Source: CAZXVW01 sp964644025 (GTDB lineage: Bacteria > Acidobacteriota > Terriglobia > Bryobacterales > Bryobacteraceae). From it: DNA of 24,326 bases. The stretch spans positions 1-24,326 of the forward strand of contig CAZXVW010000046.1 in NCBI GenBank assembly GCA_964644025.1. Reading direction: 5' to 3'. Position 1 is the stretch's first letter; every line of letters begins with the position of its first letter. Below the pieces are notes generated by a model. It did no database searches, was not told the DNA's origin, and saw only the letters and a list, made by a program, of their open reading frames with translations. A program made the translations under genes and the position numbers. Shown here piece by piece: positions 1-8,889 of the stretch.

Positions 1-120
1 GTGAGGGGGCTATTGAGGGAAGGGAGCGGGAGGCAGCGGAGAGAGGGGGCGGGAGCAAATCAGGCGCTGGCTGGAGGCGCTTGCCTGGCTGCCGGCGCCG
101 GCGGAGCGCGAGAAAACCAG

Positions 121-189
121 GCACTGAAAACAGGACAGTTACCGGACCCGCCTTTCCGCCAACCGGATCAGTGTCCGGGAAACTCACGC
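121..189 (+). repeat. Dispersed repeat, copy A
   Basis: This 69-base segment aligns without gaps to the reverse complement of 22241-22309. Both copies begin GCACTGAAAAC, end CTCACGC and share a core reading GTTAC..ACCCGC.TTTCCG; by hand count about 51 of 69 positions match. Weaker similarity continues upstream (GCTGGCT.GA.G.GCT near 66-81) with a length difference of about 10 bases. A short perfect inverted repeat (CGGCTC, one base, GAGCCG) follows at 192-204. It is probably an old intergenic repeat family or the end of a decayed mobile element; its origin is unknown. Confidence 0.6.
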
Positions 190-368
190 TCCGGCTCCGA
201 GCCGCCCCTGCCGTTGCCGCCGCAGAGGCGCTGGTACGTTTCTTTGTCGGTTCGGAGCCTGTGTGCGAACCACTCCCGCCGCTTCCGCTGTCTCCCAGCC
301 CCTTACGGACGGATTGCGGGCGGGCCGGAGCATTTTTTCCGCACCACCACGCGACGGGCGGCGTAGTT

Positions 369-374
369 TACAAT
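369..374 (+). promoter_or_regulatory. -10 element of the small membrane protein gene
   Basis: TACAAT lies 22 bases before the ATG at 397, giving a predicted 5' leader of about 16 bases that contains AGGAG. No -35 box is recognisable at the usual distance. Confidence 0.4.
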
Positions 375-396
375 GAAGCACGGTAGGAGTGGCCGT

Positions 397-798
397 ATGG
401 ATACTCATGTTCGAGTGCTGGCTATTCTGCATATTGCGCTGGGGGGCCTGGGGGCGCTGATCGGGCTCGGGTTCCTGCTGGTTTTTGGCGGTGTGGCGGG
501 CATTGTTGGCGCCAATGCAGTTCCCGGCGATCGGGGAGCGCTGCTGGCGGTGCCCATTCTGACCCTCATCGGCGGAGCGATCTGCATCCTGCTGCTGATT
601 CTTTCGGTGCCATCGATCATTGCCGGCATCGGCCTGCTGAAGTTCCGGGCCTGGGCGCGGATCTTGACGATCATTCTTTGCGCCATCGAACTGCTGAACG
701 TGCCGATCGGGACCGCCATCGGGATTTACGGCCTGTGGGTGCTGCTATCCAGCGAAACCGAGCCATTGTTCCAGATCCGCTCCCCCGCCAGACGCTGA
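397..798 (+). CDS. Small multi-pass membrane protein
   Basis: A 133-residue hydrophobic protein with three or four membrane segments at roughly residues 7-38, 47-80 and 86-118, and a short polar C-terminus. The pattern of a long hydrophobic hairpin, then a GIGLLKFRAWAR stretch, then a GIYGLWVLL stretch is typical of small uncharacterised inner-membrane proteins common in Acidobacteriota and related phyla. No catalytic motif is visible. The ATG at 397 is preferred over an in-frame ATG at 373 because AGGAG lies at 385-389, seven bases ahead, and because 373 overlaps the -10 element TACAAT. The next gene on the same strand starts 145 bases downstream with its own -10. The role is unknown; calling it a gene is well supported, the family only loosely. 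Confidence 0.75.
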   Translation: MDTHVRVLAILHIALGGLGALIGLGFLLVFGGVAGIVGANAVPGDRGALLAVPILTLIGGAICILLLILSVPSIIAGIGLLKFRAWARILTIILCAIELLNVPIGTAIGIYGLWVLLSSETEPLFQIRSPARR

Positions 799-917
799 CC
801 GGTTGGGGCCTCGCGGGGTGCGGACACAGCGGCCGGAGCGGCGGGAGCCGGTGAAAGCGTTGGCCGCGCGCGGCCGAAGGCGGGCGGGTCCTTTTCGCGG
901 CGGCCTCCTGGTCGTTT

Positions 918-923
918 TATAAT
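918..923 (+). promoter_or_regulatory. -10 element of the first VWA gene
   Basis: Perfect consensus TATAAT 20 bases before the ATG at 944, followed by GGGAG at 931-935 as ribosome binding site. No clear -35 box. A 14-bp GC palindrome (GGCCGCGCGCGGCC, 862-875) lies further upstream and may be chance. Confidence 0.5.
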
Positions 924-943
924 CGGGTCAGGGAGCAATCAAC

Positions 944-1990
944 ATGCTGGGGCGCCTCATTCTGGTCTCTGCGGTCGCGCTGGCGGCCATCGCCCAGACC
1001 GCACCACCACCTGCCGCGGCCGAAGCGCGCCCGGCGGCAGCCGGCCAGCAAAGCTCTCCCATCCAGGTCCAGGTGAATGAAGTCATCGTGCCGGTGACGG
1101 TGACCGACTCCAAGGGCCGGTTTGTTTCCGACCTGGAGGAAAAAGATTTCCGGATTTTCGACCAGGGGGTGGAACAGAAGATCGAGTACTTCAGCCGGGA
1201 ACATAATCAGCCTGTGGTGGTGGGTTTCCTGATCGAACAGAGCAACTCGATCCGCCTCCAGTGGAAGAAGTTCAAGGACGTCGCCATTGAGCTCGTGCTG
1301 GCGCTGATGCCCGAGGATAGGGAAGAGCGTTTCAGCGGGTACCTGATCTCCTACAGCAACGACGCCGAGCTGCTGGTGAACACCACGCACGATCCGACCG
1401 AGATCGTCGAGAAGATCCGGAAGATGAAACCAGGCGGTGGCGCGGCCTTGTTCGACGCCATCTACATGTCTTGCACCCGGCGAGAACTGGTGGAGGGGGA
1501 GCCGATCGAGCCCCGCCGCGTGCTGGTGATCATCGGAGACGGCCACGACAACGCCAGCACCCGGACGCTGGACGAAGTGCTGGAGCTGGCCCAGCGGAAC
1601 CTGGTAACGATTTACGCGATCAGCACGGTGTCGTTTGAGTTTTACGGCGAGGAGGAGAGCAACCTGGTGAAGCTGGCCCGGGCGACGGGCGGACGGGTCG
1701 AGTACCCGCTGGACGACGTCTACGACGACGTAGCGGGTTATCTTTCCAAGCCGTCCGACGCCGGCAATTATGCGCTGACGGTGGGCACCGGCGGTTACGC
1801 TTCCCACCTGGCGCAAAACATGTTCAACTCGATCGCCGCGCTCACCGGCGAAATCACCACGCAATACATCATCCGCTACCGCCCGACCTCGACCGACGAT
1901 CCGCGCACGTTCCGCAACATCCGCGTCGAGGTGAACTTGCCGGACGTCAAGATCCGCCACCGGAAGGGATATTATCCGTACGCCCCTTGA
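944..1990 (+). CDS. Secreted VWFA-related Acidobacterial domain protein
   Basis: A 348-residue exported protein with a signal peptide (hydrophobic core about residues 4-18, cleavage near residue 20), then a small beta-rich lead-in (VTVTDSKGR at 51-59, KDFRIFDQGVEQKIEYF at 67-83) and a von Willebrand factor A domain from about residue 90. This order, and the C-terminal pattern ending in RHRKGYYPY, match the VWFA-related family that is expanded in Acidobacteriota. The MIDAS metal site is imperfect: the usual DxSxS is E98-x-S100-x-S102, the usual Thr of the GGTALYDA loop is Ala167, while D199 and D202 of the third loop remain. Such proteins are thought to act in the periplasm or outside the cell in protein-protein contacts; the partner is unknown. 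The start is set by GGGAG eight bases ahead of the ATG. A relative lies at 14950-15993. Confidence 0.88.
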   Translation: MLGRLILVSAVALAAIAQTAPPPAAAEARPAAAGQQSSPIQVQVNEVIVPVTVTDSKGRFVSDLEEKDFRIFDQGVEQKIEYFSREHNQPVVVGFLIEQSNSIRLQWKKFKDVAIELVLALMPEDREERFSGYLISYSNDAELLVNTTHDPTEIVEKIRKMKPGGGAALFDAIYMSCTRRELVEGEPIEPRRVLVIIGDGHDNASTRTLDEVLELAQRNLVTIYAISTVSFEFYGEEESNLVKLARATGGRVEYPLDDVYDDVAGYLSKPSDAGNYALTVGTGGYASHLAQNMFNSIAALTGEITTQYIIRYRPTSTDDPRTFRNIRVEVNLPDVKIRHRKGYYPYAP

Positions 1991-2012
1991 AGACGGGCGG
2001 CGAATTTACCGA

Positions 2013-2018
2013 TAAGAT
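2013..2018 (+). promoter_or_regulatory. -10 element of the S24-like gene, leaderless configuration
   Basis: TAAGAT ends seven bases before the ATG at 2026, so the predicted transcription start falls at or next to the start codon. A TTGAAG at 1987-1992 could be a -35 element with a somewhat long spacer of 20 bases. The same hexamer, TAAGAT, lies before the hydrolase gene that starts at 6649. Confidence 0.4.
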
Positions 2019-2025
2019 CTTAGGT

Positions 2026-2826
2026 ATGGGCAGTGCCGTGGCATCGACCCGCCGGGGGCAATACTCGCTGCTCGAGGTCGCTCTGCCGGGGAGGCCGCCG
2101 GAGCCGGCGGGGGTCGTCTTGTATGATCCAGGCGCCGAACGCGTGGATCTGCGTCTCCGGCGGGACTGGGAGCGGATTGCTTCAGAGGAAGACGCAGAGG
2201 TGCTGGAGCTGCTGGAGGCGGATCTTTCGGCCAAGGCCCGTGAAATGGGCCCGGAGGCATTCCTGGCGCACCTGGAGGATACGCTGTCGAACGTACTGCG
2301 CATCACCGGGCGGGAACCGGTGCTGCTGGGCGATTTCGACCGCACACTGAACCGGCTGTACACCCGTCTGGTCCCGGCCACCGTGCTGCGTTTCGAGACC
2401 CACCTGCCGGTTTATTCCTGCCGCGCCGCCGCCGGCCGGTTCGGGGACCAGATGCAGGTGGAACCGGAGGGATGGGTGGAAGCGCCGCCGGGTCTCAAGC
2501 TGACGCCGGAGATGTTCGTGGCCACGGTGGTGGGCCATTCCATGGAGCCCCAGATTCCGGACGGCAGCCGGTGCATCTTCCGCGCCAATGTGACCGGCTC
2601 GCGCCAGGGCAAGTGGGTGCTGGTGGAGAACTACGCCGAAAGCGAGGAGGGTGGCCAGCGGTACACGGTGAAGCGTTACCGCTCGGAAAAGGTGTACCAC
2701 GAAGACGGCACGTGGGCTCACGAGCGGATCATCATGGAGCCGCTGAACCCGGAATTCGAGAGCTGGGAGCTCACCGGCGACGACCAATGCCGGGTGATCG
2801 CCGAGTTCGTCCGGGTGCTGGACTGA
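2026..2826 (+). CDS. S24/LexA-fold peptidase-like protein without DNA-binding domain
   Basis: A 266-residue protein whose C-terminal half has the peptidase S24 signature of LexA, UmuD and CI-type repressors. G-H-S-M-E-P carries the candidate nucleophile Ser172, and YTVKRY carries the candidate general base Lys216. An Ala-Gly bond at 136-137 (RAAAG) lies 35 residues before the Ser, the spacing of the self-cleavage site in LexA and UmuD. There is no helix-turn-helix: the N-terminal 110 residues (GVVLYDP, then LRLRRDWERI) look loosely like DUF3037-type proteins. It is therefore unlikely to be an ordinary repressor and may be a regulated processing factor. An in-frame TTG at 1987 would overlap the VWA stop; the ATG at 2026 is preferred because TAAGAT stands just ahead of it. 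The family call for the S24 domain is firm, the N-terminal similarity tentative. Confidence 0.8.
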   Translation: MGSAVASTRRGQYSLLEVALPGRPPEPAGVVLYDPGAERVDLRLRRDWERIASEEDAEVLELLEADLSAKAREMGPEAFLAHLEDTLSNVLRITGREPVLLGDFDRTLNRLYTRLVPATVLRFETHLPVYSCRAAAGRFGDQMQVEPEGWVEAPPGLKLTPEMFVATVVGHSMEPQIPDGSRCIFRANVTGSRQGKWVLVENYAESEEGGQRYTVKRYRSEKVYHEDGTWAHERIIMEPLNPEFESWELTGDDQCRVIAEFVRVLD

Positions 2827-2856
2827 CGCCGGCTCCCGCCGTGGGGTTAGGCTGAC

Positions 2857-2875
2857 GGGGATGGCGTGCCACCCC
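2857..2875. terminator. Possible bidirectional hairpin between convergent genes
   Basis: GGGG-A-TGG pairs with CCA-CCCC around a CGTG loop in the 67-base gap between the S24-like gene and acnA. The stem has one bulge and no T-run on either side, so this is only a weak terminator candidate. Confidence 0.25.
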
Positions 2876-2893
2876 CGCCCATCTGCTTCCTTG

Positions 2894-5557
<2,664 letters not shown>

Positions 5558-5573
5558 GATTTCCCTCAATCGA

Positions 5574-5579
5574 ATTCTA
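5574..5579 (-). promoter_or_regulatory. -10 element of acnA
   Basis: TAGAAT (read on the minus strand) ends 16 bases before the ATG at 5557. The predicted leader of about 10 bases contains the GAGGGA ribosome binding site. No -35 box is evident. Confidence 0.4.
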
Positions 5580-5605
5580 CCTTGTGCGGCACTACGGCGG
5601 ACAGG

Positions 5606-5623
5606 GGGCCTGGCGGCAGGCCC
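5606..5623 (-). terminator. Possible terminator hairpin after the membrane hydrolase gene
   Basis: GGGCCT pairs perfectly with AGGCCC around a six-base loop, 34 bases beyond the stop of the gene ending at 5657. No U-tract follows, so it may be a processing or stabilising hairpin rather than a true intrinsic terminator. Confidence 0.35.
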
Positions 5624-5656
5624 GGGCGGCGGTCCGGTGGCGCGTTCTCACCGGAG

Positions 5657-6649
5657 CTAGCGGCTGGCGCCGGAAGGCTGGAACTGAAACGATTCCTCGA
5701 TGACGCGCAGATTCCGGTCAATGAGGGCGGTGGCCAGGAACCGCTCGGTGCCCGGATGGCCAAAACGCATATCCATCACCTGGACGCGCCAGGCGCCGCC
5801 GGGCTTTTCGGCCGGCATCACCCGCCAGAGCGGATACTGGGCGAAGCGCAAAAAGCGCCGGAAAGTGTCCGTGGCACGCGCCGCCTGGATGGCGGGCGAA
5901 GGTTCCGCTTTGTAGAAGACACGTCCGGCCGTGGGGTCAAAATTGGCCTTCAGCAAGTTGACATCGAACTCCAGGTAAGCCGTCTCGGTTTCGACCAGCC
6001 CGGTCCAGCGGAACGGAGTGGCAAAATGAGGCAGCGCGGCCACCCGCCGGGGCGCCGCGCCCAAGTAGATGCGCGAATCCAACAGGGCGACGGCGCGTTC
6101 ATGCAGAACAAAACGGCCGCCTTGCCAAAAACACAGGAACAGGAGCGCAAAGACCGCCACGCCGCGGCTGCCGGTCTTCGCCGCACCGATTTCCGAGGAG
6201 ACCAGCCCGGAGAGGGCAAACCAGCCGGCGCACAAGACCAGAGCGGCCAGCAACCACGGGTCGATTACGGCCGCGATATCCAGGTGGTAATAGCGCTGCT
6301 TGAGAGGGGTGAGCAACCGGACTCCGTAGATGTTGGTCCAATCCAGCAAGAGGTGACTGGCGACGCCGAGCATGGAAACCAGCCAGGCCCGCCCCCATTT
6401 CATGCTGCGGGGGGCGAAGAGGAGCATCGGGAGGAGGGGCGCCAGCGCGACGAGGGGGAGCCACAGCACGGCGTGCGTGGGGCCGCGGTGAAAATCGAGC
6501 AGCGCCGGCGAGCCGCCAAGCGCGCTGAGGAAGTCCACGTCGGGAACGTTGGCGGCCATCAGCAGCACCGGCGTGGCATGCGGACACCACCGGTTCAACC
6601 CGGCGCGGCTCATCATGTAGGCGGTGAGGGAATGCGTGAGACTGTCCAT
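5657..6649 (-). CDS. Membrane-bound metal-dependent hydrolase, YdjM/DUF457-like
   Basis: A 330-residue membrane protein with the metal-ligand pattern of the YdjM/DUF457 family: His6 in MDSLTHSL, N-V-P-D-V-D at 34-39, HRGPTHA at 54-60 and SHLLLDWTN at 98-106. Several hydrophobic segments span residues 24-34, 61-79, 88-102 and 128-150; the C-terminal 150 residues are more soluble. Family members are predicted metal-dependent hydrolases in the inner membrane, substrate not established. The ATG start has AGG a few bases ahead (GGCAGGTACCGC) and a TAAGAT -10 at 6663-6668, giving a very short leader. It is divergent from the DUF418 gene with only 52 bases between the start codons. Confidence 0.85.
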   Translation of the reverse strand: MDSLTHSLTAYMMSRAGLNRWCPHATPVLLMAANVPDVDFLSALGGSPALLDFHRGPTHAVLWLPLVALAPLLPMLLFAPRSMKWGRAWLVSMLGVASHLLLDWTNIYGVRLLTPLKQRYYHLDIAAVIDPWLLAALVLCAGWFALSGLVSSEIGAAKTGSRGVAVFALLFLCFWQGGRFVLHERAVALLDSRIYLGAAPRRVAALPHFATPFRWTGLVETETAYLEFDVNLLKANFDPTAGRVFYKAEPSPAIQAARATDTFRRFLRFAQYPLWRVMPAEKPGGAWRVQVMDMRFGHPGTERFLATALIDRNLRVIEESFQFQPSGASR

Positions 6650-6662
6650 GCGGTACCTGCCT

Positions 6663-6694
6663 ATCTTATCCGTTGCGGGCGGCGATCATACAAT
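6663..6694. promoter_or_regulatory. Back-to-back divergent promoters
   Basis: TAAGAT on the minus strand (6663-6668) serves the hydrolase gene at 6649, and TACAAT on the plus strand (6689-6694) serves the DUF418 gene at 6702. Only 20 bases separate the two hexamers, so each promoter's -35 region lies in or beside the other's -10 and simultaneous polymerase binding is unlikely. TACAAT ends seven bases before the ATG at 6702, a leaderless arrangement. Confidence 0.4.
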
Positions 6695-6701
6695 GGTCCC
6701 C

Positions 6702-7925
6702 ATGGAGCCAGTCCCTCCAGGGCAGAGAATCGCCGTGATCGATGTGCTGCGCGGTGTGGCGCTGGCCGGCATCATCGTCGCCAACATGAGGGGTTTTAAC
6801 TCACCGGCCGCAGTCTACATGGAACCGCGGCTGATGTGGGCCGGCCCGGTGGACCGAGTGATGAACGTGCTGATCGATTGTTTCATCAGCGGCAAGTTCA
6901 TCACCATCTTCGCGATCCTCTTCGGGCTGGGTTTTGCCATCCAGTTGAGCCGGGCCGGCGAGCGCGGGGAAGCCTTCACCGGGGTCTACGTCCGCCGCCT
7001 GTGCGGGCTGCTGATGATCGGCGCCGTCCACGCCTTCCTGATCTGGTGGGGCGACATCCTGATTTCCTACGCGCTGATGGGGTTCTTCCTGCTGGGGTTT
7101 CGCCGCCGCCCGCAAAGCAGCGTGATGCTGTGGACGATGATGCTGTTCTGGCTGCCCGTGCTGGCCGGTTTCGGCTTCCTGCTGATCTCGCTGGCGAGCG
7201 GAGGATCTATGCAGGCGCCGCCGGAGCCGGCGCTGGCGGCCATCCGTGGCGCTATCCGCATTTACACCGAGGGCGGCTGGGGGGAGATGCTTCGCGAGCG
7301 CCTGCGCGAATGGGCCGCCTTCAATTCTCCGGCGCCGGTGGTGCTGCCGCGCATTCTCAGTTATTTTCTTTTCGGCCTCTGGGTTTGGCGCCGCGGCGTG
7401 TTGCAGCGTCTCGACGAATTCCTCCCGCTGCTTCGCAAGAGCTGGATGTGGCTTCTCATCATCGGCCTGGCGGGCAACGCCGGGTTCGTAATGATCAACG
7501 AGGTGTGGCGCCCGAGCCCGATGGCGCCGACCCCGGCCGCGCTCGTCATGTGGGTGGCGGCCTCGATCGGTATCCCCGCGCTGAGCCTGTTCTATTGCGC
7601 GGTAGTGATCCTGCTGTTCCAGCGTGCACCCTGGCGGCGCATCCTCACCCCCTTCGCCGCCGTGGGGCGGACGGCGCTGACAAACTACCTGGCGCAGTCG
7701 GTCATCTGCACCACCATCTTTTATGGCTGGGGACTGGGATTGTACGGCGAAGTGGACCCTTTCGCCGGGCTCCTGCTGGCGCTGGGCATCTATGCCGCGC
7801 AATTGGTCATCAGCGTATGGTGGCTGCGCGGGTTCCGCTTCGGGCCCGTGGAATGGCTCTGGCGCTCGCTCACTTACTGGCGCTGGCAGCCGCTCCGGCG
7901 TCAGGCGAGCCGGTCGTTCTCCTGA
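6702..7925 (+). CDS. DUF418-family membrane protein
   Basis: A 407-residue polytopic membrane protein. It opens with RIAVIDVLRGVALAGIIVANM, the DUF418-type N-terminus, then carries multiple hydrophobic segments with ITIFAILFGLGFA, and ends with GPVEWLWRSLTYWRWQPLR, the conserved C-terminal signature of the family. YeiB and related proteins belong here; a transport or acyl-transfer related role has been suggested but the function is not established. The ATG at 6702 is chosen over ATG 6693 because the -10 TACAAT (6689-6694) overlaps the latter. No ribosome binding site is seen, consistent with a leaderless message. Its last 25 bases overlap the convergent lipid-kinase gene. Confidence 0.88.
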   Translation: MEPVPPGQRIAVIDVLRGVALAGIIVANMRGFNSPAAVYMEPRLMWAGPVDRVMNVLIDCFISGKFITIFAILFGLGFAIQLSRAGERGEAFTGVYVRRLCGLLMIGAVHAFLIWWGDILISYALMGFFLLGFRRRPQSSVMLWTMMLFWLPVLAGFGFLLISLASGGSMQAPPEPALAAIRGAIRIYTEGGWGEMLRERLREWAAFNSPAPVVLPRILSYFLFGLWVWRRGVLQRLDEFLPLLRKSWMWLLIIGLAGNAGFVMINEVWRPSPMAPTPAALVMWVAASIGIPALSLFYCAVVILLFQRAPWRRILTPFAAVGRTALTNYLAQSVICTTIFYGWGLGLYGEVDPFAGLLLALGIYAAQLVISVWWLRGFRFGPVEWLWRSLTYWRWQPLRRQASRSFS

Positions 7926-8854
7926 CCGGGAGCGAACCGGCGGCGGAAGGCGGCGGGCATCAGCAAAGTCAGCGCGTCAGGCACAATCTCCACCGTCGCC
8001 GGAAGGTGTCCGGCCGGCTCCCCGTCCACCTGAACGAAAATGTCATCCGGCCCCAGCGTGGTGAATTCCAGCCGCCGGACCTTGCGAATGACGACCCCCT
8101 CCATCCGGTCCAGCAGATTGGCCAGCACGCCGGTGAAGTATTTCAGGTAACGGAAGGACTCTTTGCCCTGGAAGGCGACCATTTCAAAGTAGTCGTCCAA
8201 CAGGCACGCGTTGCGGGCGATTTCAATATCGCCGCCGTAGTTGCGGACGCGGGAGACCAGCGTGAAGCTGCTCGGCCAGGACTCCCCGGCGGCCGAGACC
8301 AGGAACTCCGGAAAGTGGCGGCCCAACTGGCCGAGTCCGCCGAGCCAATAGGCGAGTTTGCCAAGCTTCTTCTTAAGCTGCGGGTCCACGGTGACCACGA
8401 TCTGGGCGTCGAGCCCGACGCCGGCCATGAGGAGAAAATAGCGCGGTTTGGTGGCCGCAGCCTCCAGCCGGCCGACCGAGATTCGTTCGGCCTCCCATTC
8501 GGAAAGCTCCGCGGTCACTTTTTCCGGGCCGCCCGTCAGGCCCAGCTCGGTTCCCAGGACGTTCCCGGTTCCCAATGGGATGATCCCGAGGGGCGTCGGC
8601 GACCGGACCACGCCGTTCAGGGCTTCGTTAATGGTGCCATCCCCGCCGGCCACGAGCACGAGGTCGGCATCGCCGTCGGCCGCCCGGCGCGCCAGCCGGG
8701 TCGCGTCGCCAGGGGCGGCGGTTGGAGTGAGCTTGACGTGGTGGCCGTGCGCCAGGAGGACTTCCTGAATCCGGGGAATGAAGCGCCCGTTGGCCCGTTG
8801 CAGCTTCCCCGCCGAGGGGTTGTAGATCAAGTGAATGTTACGATAGGTAGGCAA
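7901..8854 (-). CDS. Diacylglycerol/lipid kinase family protein
   Basis: A 317-residue protein of the diacylglycerol kinase catalytic family (YegS/DgkB-like), which transfers phosphate from ATP to a lipid hydroxyl at the inner face of the membrane. Visible landmarks are YNPSAG at 11-16, the nucleotide-binding VAGGDGTINE at 68-77 and the IIPLGTGNVLG loop at 91-101. The C-terminal half has the expected beta-sandwich pattern. The start is TTG at 8854, supported by GGAAGGA about five bases ahead; no ATG gives a better fit. The lipid substrate cannot be read from the sequence. The gene is divergent from ligA with overlapping -10 elements, and its 3' end overlaps the DUF418 gene by 25 bases. Confidence 0.92.
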   Translation of the reverse strand: MPTYRNIHLIYNPSAGKLQRANGRFIPRIQEVLLAHGHHVKLTPTAAPGDATRLARRAADGDADLVLVAGGDGTINEALNGVVRSPTPLGIIPLGTGNVLGTELGLTGGPEKVTAELSEWEAERISVGRLEAAATKPRYFLLMAGVGLDAQIVVTVDPQLKKKLGKLAYWLGGLGQLGRHFPEFLVSAAGESWPSSFTLVSRVRNYGGDIEIARNACLLDDYFEMVAFQGKESFRYLKYFTGVLANLLDRMEGVVIRKVRRLEFTTLGPDDIFVQVDGEPAGHLPATVEIVPDALTLLMPAAFRRRFAPGQENDRLA

Positions 8855-8875
8855 GAAATCCTTCCCGCTAGACTA

Positions 8876-8883
8876 TCTATAGT
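8876..8883. promoter_or_regulatory. Overlapping divergent -10 elements (lipid kinase / ligA)
   Basis: On the plus strand TATAGT at 8878-8883 ends six bases before the GTG at 8890 (ligA). On the minus strand TATAGA at 8881-8876 ends 21 bases before the TTG at 8854, with GGAAGGA in that leader. The two hexamers share TATA at 8878-8881, so only one can be opened at a time. Confidence 0.45.
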
Positions 8884-8889
8884 ATAGGC

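Larger units (their letters stand above)
1..396. other. Gene-free leader region
   Basis: No open frame here resembles a known protein. The frames that stay open are rich in Arg, Pro, Gly and Ala, as expected by chance in GC-rich DNA. The region holds one copy of a diverged dispersed repeat (121-189, with weaker similarity upstream from about 65), a short inverted repeat at 192-204, and a -10-like hexamer at 369-374 for the next gene. A run of six T at about 333-338 has no convincing stem before it. A 3' end of a gene lying left of the window cannot be excluded. Confidence 0.5.

Noticed and set aside
81..386. 101-codon open frame in the left intergenic region
   Set aside because: Composition is that of random GC-rich sequence, it runs through the dispersed repeat, it has no ribosome binding site, and it overlaps the start of the next gene.
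862..875. 14-bp GC palindrome upstream of the first VWA gene
   Set aside because: Pure GC alternation in GC-rich DNA; no second copy or known operator match was seen.
917..1960. 347-codon open frame antisense to the first VWA gene
   Set aside because: It has no recognisable protein features and mirrors a well-supported gene on the other strand.
5582..6799. 405-codon open frame on the plus strand opposite the membrane hydrolase gene
   Set aside because: The low-complexity product (many Gln, Arg, Gly, His) is antisense to a gene with clear metal-ligand motifs and membrane segments.
6836..8887. 683-codon open frame on the plus strand across DUF418 and the lipid kinase gene
   Set aside because: It is out of frame with one real gene and antisense to the other; its product is rich in Arg, Pro, Gly and Ala with no family resemblance. 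Both genes it overlaps have strong motifs.
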